Origin: Photobacterium swingsii
Lineage (GTDB): Bacteria; Pseudomonadota; Gammaproteobacteria; Enterobacterales; Vibrionaceae
Length of the DNA: 64,000 bases
Reading direction: 5' to 3'
NCBI RefSeq assembly: GCF_024346715.1
Contig: NZ_AP024852.1
Span: forward strand, 2,356,001-2,420,000
This document shows, piece by piece, positions 1 to 8,351 of this stretch (positions are counted from its first letter, which is position 1; each line of letters begins with the position of its first letter). The notes below the pieces were generated by a model. That model did no database searches. It saw nothing but the letters and a program-made list of their open reading frames with translations, and was not told the DNA's origin. A program made the translations under genes and the position numbers.

Positions 1-2
1 GC

Positions 3-617
3 CCAGTAAGGCATAAAGTCATTTCAAGCCATACCAATTATTTTACTCAAACCGTCCACATAAAACATATACACAACCAACCACCGCCAGAACTCAGTGA
101 AATAGAAAAACGACCACACATCGCTTCCGTCTATCATTGGATTATGGAGAATCATGGGAGAAACCAACAGATCATAAGTGATGTGACTGAAGCAATTAAA
201 GCTGGTCGCCACCCACTACTTCTGACAGAACGAAGGGAGCATGCCAATTTACTCTTAAATCTATTAGAGGCCCAAAAGTTAAGCGCCGTAGTGCTTCGAG
301 GAGCGATGAAAGCCAAAGAGCGAGAAGACGCAAATGATAAATTACAAGATGCTCAAGTAATCGTAGCGACAGGTAAATACATCGGTGAAGGCTTCGACCT
401 TCCTCGCCTTGACACATTATTTCTTACGATGCCTATTTCCTGGCGGGGCTCACTTGCCCAATATGCAGGCCGTATTCATCGGCAATCCGATGGTAAACAC
501 GACACTGTTATCTATGATTACGTGGATATCAAGTTACCAATGCTACAAAGAATGTTTGATAAAAGAGCCAAAAGTTACAAAGCCATGGGATATGAGATTG
601 CCAATCAAAAAGAGTAA
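3..617 (+). CDS. Superfamily II DEAD/DEAH-type helicase, C-terminal part (partial at window edge)
   Basis: The reading frame is open from the first bases of the window, so the gene starts upstream and only its last ~205 residues are seen. These form the second RecA-like helicase domain: a strand followed by LLLTERREHA, motif V around ATGKYIGEGFDLP, and motif VI QYAGRIHR with the arginine finger. The tail (IYDYVD, then MLQRMFDKR and YKAMGY) is typical, as I know it, of helicases found alone or in TOTE conflict systems, where they accompany an archaeo-eukaryotic primase. Without the N-terminal part the TOTE assignment is an inference; the helicase call is firm. It sits beside Zorya, in keeping with a defence island. 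Confidence 0.75.
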   Translation, partial: PVRHKVISSHTNYFTQTVHIKHIHNQPPPELSEIEKRPHIASVYHWIMENHGRNQQIISDVTEAIKAGRHPLLLTERREHANLLLNLLEAQKLSAVVLRGAMKAKEREDANDKLQDAQVIVATGKYIGEGFDLPRLDTLFLTMPISWRGSLAQYAGRIHRQSDGKHDTVIYDYVDIKLPMLQRMFDKRAKSYKAMGYEIANQKE

Positions 618-860
618 AAGCGATTCTATTGTCAGGCTAGGTTCTGCTCCAGTGATACAACTTCTCCCAAACAAACCAGAGGACAGTCCGCCTCGTTCTG
701 TCCCCATAGCTTAGCAACGCAATGTATATGTACCTGATTGTTTCGCTGAATACGCAAGCGCAAGAAATGTTCAATGCCACACAAGCACTAAACTATCATT
801 TTTGGTGCGTTGACTACCTTTTTTTACTCATAAATTATCTAGCTTCTCACTGCTCTCTGT

Positions 861-923
861 AATGTTAACTAAACCTAACATTAAGGACGTTTTTCGCTGT
901 TAATGTTAGCTTTAGTTAACGTT
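861..923. repeat. 24-bp near-perfect inverted repeat upstream of zorA
   Basis: The 483-bp gap between the helicase fragment and zorA holds no gene. It contains two 24-nt arms, 861-884 and 900-923, complementary at 22 of 24 positions around a 15-nt spacer. Each arm includes GTTAACTAAA or its complement. No clear T-tract follows, so an operator or a bidirectional transcription barrier is as likely as a simple terminator. It lies 178 bp before the zorA start codon. Confidence 0.6.
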
Positions 924-1100
924 AGCGTCTGGTGACCTCTCTTATTGAGCTTCTATCGCGTTAAGTGAAATATTTCGAACCTTGACGCCTGTTCTAGTTA
1001 TTACCTTCTAAGCCTGCTTTAATATGATATTGGTTGATAGTAAACTGCGCGCAAACCTCGTGATTAAGCACAGTGCAAGTACAAGCTAGGACATTATTTT

Positions 1101-2918
1101 ATGGGCACTAACTTACATGATGTGATGAACTTCATCACATCTACTCTTTTTATCTATGTTTACTGTGGCCTTATTGTCGTCATTGCAATTTGGTGTAGTG
1201 GAAGCTTTTGGTTCAGGTTTTCACCCGTCAAACGCTCATTGAAAAATGCACTTGAGAAAACTCAGTCAACCCCAAGAAACAAACTAGAGTTCCCCGAATA
1301 CTACTATGAACTAAGAGATTGGATGCACGCTGACCAATACCTGAAAGATTCATGGAGAGAGTTCGAGGAAACGTTGCTGCTTCCAGGAGAAGACTTTGAT
1401 GACGACAAAGAAGTCATCATGAATACCCACCTACCTTCTGTCTACTTTAACCAGAAAAATCTTCTTTTGCCCAATATCAACATGCGCTTCTACAACGCGT
1501 TACCAAACATCCTGACTGGCCTCGGTATAGTTGGTACATTTATAGGCCTTACTGTTGGTATATCTCTCGCAGCTCCAGGGTTAAACTCAAACAATATTAA
1601 TGATGCAAAAGAAGCACTTAACATACTTCTGGATGGCGCGTCACTTGCCTTTATTACATCGATCGTGGGGTTACTGACCTCACTATTATTCTCAACTTAT
1701 GAGAAAAAATACATCCACTTGTTCAATAGTAGTTGTCAAAAGCTAAATTCGGAACTGGATGCCCGAGTAGAGTATTTTTCAGCAGAACGGCTTGCGAGTA
1801 AGAACCTAGCTGAATCACAAAAGCAGTCCACAGCACTCCAATCCTTCGCAAATGACCTTGCTGTGTCTCTTGGCCAGGTAATAGAACAACATGTAACACA
1901 ACCAATGATCAAAGCCATCGATGAACTACGGAATGACCAAAAATCAGCAAGCGACGAAACCGTAACCAAAGTCATGGGTGAATTTGCAGATAAGATAGCC
2001 GGTGCCGCTGGGGATGAAATGAAAGCCTTTGCCTCCACCATAAAAACTATGAGTGATAGCCTCGAGTCTCAGGTTGAGTCACTAACAAAAGGACAAGAAG
2101 ATATGCAAAAGGCGGCTCAAAATGCCGTTACCAATATGTCCGACGCTATGTCAGAGGGCAGCAAGAAAATTAATGCAGGCATTGATCAAGCTGTCGATGC
2201 TCTTCTTGAAAGTGTAGAAAAATCCATAGACAACGTCACTCTGCAACTTGATATCGCCTCTCAGAAGCTAGCAGACAACCTAAAGGATGGTTTACAAGAA
2301 TTCGAAGGCATACTGGGTAAACTCAAAGAAACAGCTACTCAGTACCAAACAATGACAGAAGCCAATAGAACTCTCTACGGAGAAATATCTCAATCCATTG
2401 AAATCATTGGGGAGCTTTCCGAAAAAGCTAACCAAACTAATTTAGACTTCCAGCAAACAGCAACTACTTTCCAAAATTATATTCAATCACTGAACCGAAC
2501 ATCAACTCAGCTTTCGGAATCGACCACTAGCGTTGACTCAACCCTCAAAACCTTACAAGAAGTGCAAGAGGAAATGTCCGATATCTGGAAAGATTACGAA
2601 GAACGCTTCTCTGGCTTAGATACTACTCTTGAAAATGTATTTAAAAATGTCAGCACTGGTTTAGAACGTTACGCAACACAAACGGACGAATATATTTTAG
2701 GACTTGATAAGCACGCTTCTGATGTTGTTCAAAGCCTCGCTGCTGCTACCCAGGAGATCTCTGAAGCAGTTGAATCTTTGGGAGAAGCTCTAGATTCAAG
2801 GACTGAGATATTTGAATCCTCGATAAACACTATCGCTAACTCCGCAGAAGCAAAATTGAAAGGGTTTGAAGTAGACCTTCGTGCCATGGCTAGAACCAGC
2901 TTTCAACCAGAGCAGTAA
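1101..2918 (+). CDS. zorA: ZorA, MotA-like membrane motor subunit of Zorya type I
   Basis: Inner-membrane protein of 605 aa that, with ZorB, forms the proton-driven stator-like complex of the Zorya anti-phage system. Seen: a transmembrane segment near residues 12-33, then a MotA/TolQ/ExbB-like pair of helices (LTGLGIVGTFIGLTVGI near 138-154 and a second near 178-198). A long, almost purely helical tail follows from about residue 200 to the end, rich in Gln, Glu, Ser and Thr. In the family this tail projects into the cytoplasm and is thought to pass a phage-injection signal to the effectors. ATG start with an upstream AGGA. It is the first gene of a tight four-gene operon; zorB starts 13 bp downstream. 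Identification rests on fold plus the full zorABCD order. Confidence 0.93.
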   Translation: MGTNLHDVMNFITSTLFIYVYCGLIVVIAIWCSGSFWFRFSPVKRSLKNALEKTQSTPRNKLEFPEYYYELRDWMHADQYLKDSWREFEETLLLPGEDFDDDKEVIMNTHLPSVYFNQKNLLLPNINMRFYNALPNILTGLGIVGTFIGLTVGISLAAPGLNSNNINDAKEALNILLDGASLAFITSIVGLLTSLLFSTYEKKYIHLFNSSCQKLNSELDARVEYFSAERLASKNLAESQKQSTALQSFANDLAVSLGQVIEQHVTQPMIKAIDELRNDQKSASDETVTKVMGEFADKIAGAAGDEMKAFASTIKTMSDSLESQVESLTKGQEDMQKAAQNAVTNMSDAMSEGSKKINAGIDQAVDALLESVEKSIDNVTLQLDIASQKLADNLKDGLQEFEGILGKLKETATQYQTMTEANRTLYGEISQSIEIIGELSEKANQTNLDFQQTATTFQNYIQSLNRTSTQLSESTTSVDSTLKTLQEVQEEMSDIWKDYEERFSGLDTTLENVFKNVSTGLERYATQTDEYILGLDKHASDVVQSLAAATQEISEAVESLGEALDSRTEIFESSINTIANSAEAKLKGFEVDLRAMARTSFQPEQ

Positions 2919-2931
2919 AAGGAAATAGCCC

Positions 2932-3717
2932 ATGAGTGAACACCATGAACTCTTAGAGGACGAAGGTGCTGGTTATCTAATTTCCGTATCTGACATGATG
3001 TCTGGATTACTTCTTGTTTTCATCATTACACTTGTCGCGTTCATCATCAATTTTCAGGATGCCATACAAAAACAAAATGAGGTAACGGAAACGCGGAAAG
3101 AGGTTGTTAGGAAACTAACCAATACCGAGCAGATCAGGAATGAACTACTGCAAGACCTCAAGGACAGGTTAAAGAAAGAGAAGATCGACGTTGAAATCGA
3201 TACGCGACACGGTGTGCTGAGGTTGACCGAAAAAGCCGTCCTTTTCAAAACTGCTGCGGATACTCTGAGTGAAAGATACAGGAATAACCTTAGGACTATT
3301 GGTATTGTCTTAAATGAGGTAATTCCCTGTTATGCTGAAAATCCTCCTAGTAATATCGCTTGCTCCAATCTCGATCAAACCAAAGGCAAAATCGACGCAG
3401 TATTTATAGAAGGTCACACAGACAACGTACCGATGAAATCTAGTCGAATAAAAGACAATTGGGAACTTTCAGCCAACAGGGCTATTGCAGCGTATCGATT
3501 AGTTGTACCAAACAGCGTACTGGATAACCTCCGAAATATATCTGGACAGCCTATCTTTTCAGTAAGTGGATACGGAGAGGGAAGGCCCGTAGATGGCCAT
3601 AATCACAGCGTACCAACACCTGACGGTGTAAACCGTCGAATTGATCTCCGTTTTATTATGACCCCACCAGCCCTTACGGAGCCTCAAAGGGCCCTTATTG
3701 CTTGGGGGGCAAAATAA
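2932..3717 (+). CDS. zorB: ZorB, MotB/OmpA-like peptidoglycan-anchoring stator subunit
   Basis: Partner of ZorA, 261 aa. A single N-terminal transmembrane helix (about residues 22-41) is preceded by Asp21 in VSDMMSG, placed like the ion-carrying Asp of MotB. The periplasmic part ends in an OmpA-like peptidoglycan-binding domain containing IEGHTDNVP and ELSANRA, the family signature. A strong AAGGAAA ribosome-binding site precedes the ATG. The stop codon overlaps the zorC start codon (TAATG), indicating translational coupling. In the family ZorB anchors the motor to the cell wall. Confidence 0.94.
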   Translation: MSEHHELLEDEGAGYLISVSDMMSGLLLVFIITLVAFIINFQDAIQKQNEVTETRKEVVRKLTNTEQIRNELLQDLKDRLKKEKIDVEIDTRHGVLRLTEKAVLFKTAADTLSERYRNNLRTIGIVLNEVIPCYAENPPSNIACSNLDQTKGKIDAVFIEGHTDNVPMKSSRIKDNWELSANRAIAAYRLVVPNSVLDNLRNISGQPIFSVSGYGEGRPVDGHNHSVPTPDGVNRRIDLRFIMTPPALTEPQRALIAWGAK

Positions 3718-5123
3718 TGTCCTTGAAAGAGCTCCTTGATGACTTCAAAACTATTGATTCAAGAAAAGCACCTGACCTTTCAGAGTCGCTTTTTGTCTCA
3801 GAGGTTTTGAAGATAAAGAATCGGCATGGATTCGTTACGACAACCAAACCCTCACAGACCGATATTGAGACGGTTTACAGGAAGCTATATAAGTTTCTTC
3901 AATACCAGTCACCATCGGTTTCCTTAACTCGAAAGGAATGGAAGCTGGTTCCTTGGGCATTCATGTTGACAGTAAATGGCAATCCTCCCCTATTTGAAAA
4001 TGAAGAGTTTATCCCCCCTTTATTTGACCAGATCAAACGTAAATCTAAGTTTGATACGGTTAGCCCTTTTATACAGGTATTCCTCCAAGAATACCCCTTA
4101 AATTCAAAGCAGTTTGATCGACTGCGAGAAGAGCTTCACGACTTGATAAGTGGGAGTAACCACACAAAAGTTAACACCATAAAGCAGTGGGTAAATAGTA
4201 CTGGTATTTTGGATGAGAGGAGCCATGAGCTTTGCAGCCAGAAAATAATAGATTCGGGTTTTCAGTCTACCTTTTCCAATTACAGGCTATCTAAAGGGCT
4301 GGAGTATGGAGGATTTGCGTTAGCGTCCCTCTCCCGCCTATTGAAGCAACTAGAGTCTGATTTAGGAGTGTTTGATGCTTCTTTACAGTCAAAGATCACT
4401 TCATCCTGTATACACTTTTTCCTTACTCAAGATGACTCACTAAAATATCCATCCTTAAGGATTAATCTCGCTGAAGGACTGCTCACGTCATTCTCACAAC
4501 ATCAAACCAACCCCCAAATAAAAAAGATCCTTATAGACTTCTTCCTTCATCAATACGGAGATCCACGAACATCAAAGGCATTGTGGCTTGGTGTCAATAC
4601 CGTTGCTATTAATGTAATGAAAAGTTGGATGGTAGAAAACACCATGCACGACTTTTTTAACTTGTTAAGTCATGTTGCAAAAACGGATTCAATGGCCGAT
4701 AAGCATTGGAAATACAGAAAACGATTCTGGAACGCTTACCTGAAAAATGGCCATATCCAAGAAGCATGGGTAGCTCTAGGGCCTAGAGCCTATGCCGAGG
4801 CAAACAATTTTCTTCAAGGTGGCAGAAACACATATGCAAAGCTCTCAGGAGCCCAATCACGTCACAGTGCACTAATAATGGTGGTGAATGGAGTCTTAAT
4901 TACAGAATGGAGTCACTCAGGTAGTTTCAGGCTATGGGACTCTAGCAATAAGCGTCCTAAGCTCTATCAAAAATCATATCATAGAGAAAGTTTAGTTAAC
5001 TGGGCTGATCATACTGGGGCACATTCAGGCAGCGAGTCAGGAACATGGCAACGGAAGTTGTCATATCTTATTTACAGCTTAACGGGGATATCGGTGTCAA
5101 ACAGGGAGTATATGAATGACTAG
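3717..5123 (+). CDS. zorC: ZorC, EH-signature-domain protein of Zorya type I
   Basis: 468-aa soluble helical protein in the zorC position. A longer TTG-started frame begins at 3702, but the ATG at 3717 overlapping the zorB stop is the better start. No catalytic motif is obvious. The C-terminal half has the look of the EH-signature domain that defines ZorC: HWKYRKRFW, then RHSALIMVVNG and ITEWSHSGSFRLWD. Known ZorC proteins bind DNA and, with ZorD, act as cytoplasmic effectors after ZorAB senses phage entry. The gene overlaps zorD by 8 bp. The call rests mainly on operon order together with these C-terminal motifs. Confidence 0.9.
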   Translation: MSLKELLDDFKTIDSRKAPDLSESLFVSEVLKIKNRHGFVTTTKPSQTDIETVYRKLYKFLQYQSPSVSLTRKEWKLVPWAFMLTVNGNPPLFENEEFIPPLFDQIKRKSKFDTVSPFIQVFLQEYPLNSKQFDRLREELHDLISGSNHTKVNTIKQWVNSTGILDERSHELCSQKIIDSGFQSTFSNYRLSKGLEYGGFALASLSRLLKQLESDLGVFDASLQSKITSSCIHFFLTQDDSLKYPSLRINLAEGLLTSFSQHQTNPQIKKILIDFFLHQYGDPRTSKALWLGVNTVAINVMKSWMVENTMHDFFNLLSHVAKTDSMADKHWKYRKRFWNAYLKNGHIQEAWVALGPRAYAEANNFLQGGRNTYAKLSGAQSRHSALIMVVNGVLITEWSHSGSFRLWDSSNKRPKLYQKSYHRESLVNWADHTGAHSGSESGTWQRKLSYLIYSLTGISVSNREYMND

Positions 5124-7962
5124 CTCTGCACAATTCACATGGCAAAAAACAGATACTGGTTTTCTTTTTCAGGTAAAACTAGATAACGAAATTCTTCATC
5201 CTAACCAGTGGTCTAAATTCAGACTTATGGCAGGAGATACCCCGGTGGTAATAGATCCATTATTTAGGACTGTTAATGAGATTATAGCTCCCAGCATTAC
5301 CGATTCAGGGATAGCATGCTCCGAAGGCTTTATCGCAGCACTGACAGAATTAGAAATTCAAAAGCTATGTCTTCCTCCTGTTTCCCACGCCAGAGTTAAA
5401 ATTGTAGCTAAAGGGCTGATAAGTCAGCCAGGTTTCCAGTTGTCTTATCGGCTAATGACTCCAGAAGGCAGACCAATGATGGGATCTAAGGTTTCTGGGA
5501 TATCGCTGAAAGTAAGAGGACAAACAGAACTAATCCTTGAGCCACTCTACTCTATCATTAATAAACTTGAGCAGTTTAACAACGTCGATACATCAGACAG
5601 AGATGAAAAATTTGTCCGCTGGGGGGAAATCAAGGAGCTATTACCTGAAGAGTCTATTGTTGATGGACAGCTACGGGATATCACCATTTGTCGTGCAGAT
5701 AGAGTCACGTTAGATATCAAAGAACATGGTGTATTTAATCCACTGTTGATTAAGCCAAACACCACAAAAGACTGGGATGTCCAGGGTCAAGCTGATGTAG
5801 AGTACGCAATTCCTAAAGCAAGACATACCCAGTTTGAAGATCAGTTCAAGACCTGGAGTACAGCCCGATCAAACTATGCTATCGGAAATGGTGTATATGT
5901 TGTCCTCCCCCAGCGAGTACAAAAAGTTCTCGGTGTAATAAAAGATTACCAAACAAGGGATAGTCAAGAGAGGTTAGCATTCGTATCAAATCCACATAAG
6001 GTCATCAATGAAAAGCTTAACCAGGAAGATCACCCTGAAGAGCTTGAGGCTATTTTTGTCGAAACCCCCGATTTTATCAGCCAACGAATCGATACTATTG
6101 GTATCTGGTCTCCTAAGCTATGTGCTTATGTCGCGAAGCGAGAAGGTGACTGGGTTCCTGACGATGATGAACGATTGTTCTTCCCTATTGATGATCTTCT
6201 GGTCAATTTCACAATTGATGAAATGAAGCGTCTTCTAGACGAAGTCAATAAAGCACTAGACGCTGAAGTTCCTGAAATAACTTTTGAAGGACAACGAGTT
6301 CCCGTATCACTGGAAACCAAGAATCTGCTAATAAAAATGCTAAAGCCTTTCGATGAGCCTGAAGGCCCGCCTGATACCCCGCTTGATGTCGTTGCACCAA
6401 TCCTCAAAGACAATATTGAGGAAGTTGAGTTTGAGGTCATAAAACATGAAGCCAGACCTAAAATCACTCGGCTTCCAGACTCATTAAAAACAAAAACACT
6501 TTATGAACATCAGAAATATGGCGTTGACTGGCTAGCCAATCATTGGGAGTCAGGCTCAATTGGTGCTTTGCTCGCAGACGATATGGGCCTAGGAAAGACG
6601 ATGCAGGCGTTAGCATTTTTAGCCTCGGTTAAAGAGTTAATGAACAACAACCACTATCCTACCAAGCCATTTCTCATTGTTGCTCCTTCAGGCCTGCTCA
6701 AAAACTGGCGAGATGAAGCAAAGCTGCATGTAGAAGAAGATGGACTTGGAGATGTATTTGAAGCATTTGGTGCTCAGATCAGAGAGATAAAAAACTACAC
6801 CGTTATTGAGCGCAACTCCATAATATCAGGTAGTGGCTGGGTGCTAACTACATATGAAACCCTCAGGGACAAAATCAAATACTTCCTCTCTATCGAATGG
6901 GGAGTTACCATCTTTGATGAAGCCCAAAAGATCAAAAACCCAGTATCTCGTATGACTGAAATGGCTAAATCTTTGTCGTCAGATTTCACGTTGATTTTAA
7001 CGGGCACCCCTGTAGAAAACGAACTAAAAGACTTATGGTGTATCGTTGATACTGCTCAACCAGGGCTATTTGGTTCTCTTAGCCAGTTCCATAATGAGTA
7101 TGCTAAACCAGCAGAGAGTGATCCTGCTGAAGCCAAAAGGCTCAAATCTCTGCTTGTGGAAAAAAGCACCCCTCCCCTGATGCTCAGAAGATTGAAAGAG
7201 GAGCACTTGGATGGCCTTCCCCAAAAATTCATTCACCAAGTAGCGAAAATGATGCCTGAACAACAGGCGGCAGAATACGAAAATATTGTAAGGGATGCCC
7301 AGTTAAAGAGAGGAATGGCTGGTGGAGTATTGGAGACTATCCAGAAAATTCGCAGGGCATCGCTTATTGCCGAGGAATTTGATGGAAACGGGATAACTGA
7401 TGGTGTTGTGAAACGCTCGGCAAGACTTACCGCTTTAATAGAAATCTTGGATAAGGTAAAAGAATCTGGAGAAAAGGTTCTTATATTTTGTGAAGCGATT
7501 GACGTTCAAGAATACCTCTCAGGATACCTTCAGCACCGATATCAACTGCCATCAAGACCACGTCGAATAAATGGCTCTGTTGATGGCTACACACGAAAAC
7601 AATTTGTGGATGAGTTTCAAAATGGCACGGAAGGTGAGTTTGATGTGATGCTGTTATCTCCTAAAGCTGGTGGAGTCGGTTTGACGATCACTGCTGCAAA
7701 CCATGTTATTCATCTAACTCGGTGGTGGAATCCAGCGGTAGAAGACCAAAGTACAGACCGCGCATTTCGTATTGGACAAAAGAAGGATGTGAACGTATAT
7801 CTGCCTATGGCGATTCACCCCAAATACAAAGATGGTTCATTTGATGCCAACCTCAATAGGCTTCTCACGAAGAAGCGGCACTTAAGCTACAACGCCCTGA
7901 TGCCTGGCACAATCAGTAAAGATGAAATGGGTGATTTGATTTTGCAGAATGTAGTGGACTAG
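5116..7962 (+). CDS. zorD: ZorD, SNF2-family helicase/nuclease effector of Zorya type I
   Basis: 948-aa cytoplasmic effector. The C-terminal half is a complete SNF2-like ATPase: Walker A DDMGLGKT near residue 490, Walker B DEAQ near residue 600, motif III LTGTPVEN, and motifs V/VI GGVGLTITAANHVIHL and STDRAFRIGQ near residue 880. The N-terminal ~450 residues carry no motif I recognise and form the ZorD-specific region. In studied systems ZorD degrades or processes incoming phage DNA. The start overlaps zorC by 8 bp, so all four genes are probably one transcript. The length is close to what is expected of type I ZorD; nothing suggests truncation. Confidence 0.93.
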   Translation: MTSSAQFTWQKTDTGFLFQVKLDNEILHPNQWSKFRLMAGDTPVVIDPLFRTVNEIIAPSITDSGIACSEGFIAALTELEIQKLCLPPVSHARVKIVAKGLISQPGFQLSYRLMTPEGRPMMGSKVSGISLKVRGQTELILEPLYSIINKLEQFNNVDTSDRDEKFVRWGEIKELLPEESIVDGQLRDITICRADRVTLDIKEHGVFNPLLIKPNTTKDWDVQGQADVEYAIPKARHTQFEDQFKTWSTARSNYAIGNGVYVVLPQRVQKVLGVIKDYQTRDSQERLAFVSNPHKVINEKLNQEDHPEELEAIFVETPDFISQRIDTIGIWSPKLCAYVAKREGDWVPDDDERLFFPIDDLLVNFTIDEMKRLLDEVNKALDAEVPEITFEGQRVPVSLETKNLLIKMLKPFDEPEGPPDTPLDVVAPILKDNIEEVEFEVIKHEARPKITRLPDSLKTKTLYEHQKYGVDWLANHWESGSIGALLADDMGLGKTMQALAFLASVKELMNNNHYPTKPFLIVAPSGLLKNWRDEAKLHVEEDGLGDVFEAFGAQIREIKNYTVIERNSIISGSGWVLTTYETLRDKIKYFLSIEWGVTIFDEAQKIKNPVSRMTEMAKSLSSDFTLILTGTPVENELKDLWCIVDTAQPGLFGSLSQFHNEYAKPAESDPAEAKRLKSLLVEKSTPPLMLRRLKEEHLDGLPQKFIHQVAKMMPEQQAAEYENIVRDAQLKRGMAGGVLETIQKIRRASLIAEEFDGNGITDGVVKRSARLTALIEILDKVKESGEKVLIFCEAIDVQEYLSGYLQHRYQLPSRPRRINGSVDGYTRKQFVDEFQNGTEGEFDVMLLSPKAGGVGLTITAANHVIHLTRWWNPAVEDQSTDRAFRIGQKKDVNVYLPMAIHPKYKDGSFDANLNRLLTKKRHLSYNALMPGTISKDEMGDLILQNVVD

Positions 7963-8047
7963 CATCTAAATGGTAAATTTAAGTTAACAAAATCGGTCGT
8001 TCTATGACACCAGCAATCGATTGATATAGCTAGCACCCAGTCCCCAT

Positions 8048-8082
8048 GTTCGAAGAAATGACAAAATGTCGTTCATTCGAAC
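8048..8082. repeat. Imperfect 15-bp inverted repeat downstream of zorD
   Basis: Arms at 8048-8062 and 8068-8082 match at 12 of 15 positions, each beginning with GTTCGAA in its own orientation. It is the first of several dyads in the 389-bp gene-free gap between the convergent zorD and the ATPase gene. Function unknown; a terminator or protein-binding site is possible. Confidence 0.4.
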
Positions 8083-8164
8083 ACAGTAATTTCTGTGGCT
8101 AGGTTGATAAGCTACTGAAAGATAAGCGGTACATAAAAGTACGAAAGTCTTCCTACTGCTCCAT

Positions 8165-8196
8165 ACCTGCTTACATGCATTAGCATGTAAGCAGGT
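8165..8196. terminator. Perfect 14-bp stem-loop between convergent genes
   Basis: The 14-nt arms 8165-8178 and 8183-8196 are perfectly complementary around a 4-nt loop (ATTA). Between convergent genes this is well placed as a bidirectional terminator. It lacks a T-tract on either strand, so Rho-independent termination is uncertain and an operator or a recombinase site is an alternative. Confidence 0.45.
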
Positions 8197-8245
8197 AACG
8201 AATTACCGAATGCCATAATTCGTGCCTAATAAAGCAATTGCTCCG

Positions 8246-8300
8246 CACTTTTACCCGGGAAAAAGTGTTAAACCATTACACTTTTACGGGGGGAAAAGTG
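8246..8300. repeat. Pair of 22-bp palindromic direct repeats
   Basis: Two near-identical 22-nt units, 8246-8267 and 8279-8300, are spaced 33 bp start to start. Each begins CACTTTTAC and ends AAAAGTG around a C/G core, so each unit is itself an imperfect palindrome. The arrangement (two dyads about three helical turns apart) suggests a binding site for a dimeric protein, just beyond the 3' end of the minus-strand ATPase gene. Confidence 0.45.
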
Positions 8301-8351
8301 TGGCTGGCGACTCTTAATCCCAACATAACAGTGGACTAAGAGGCGTATCAA

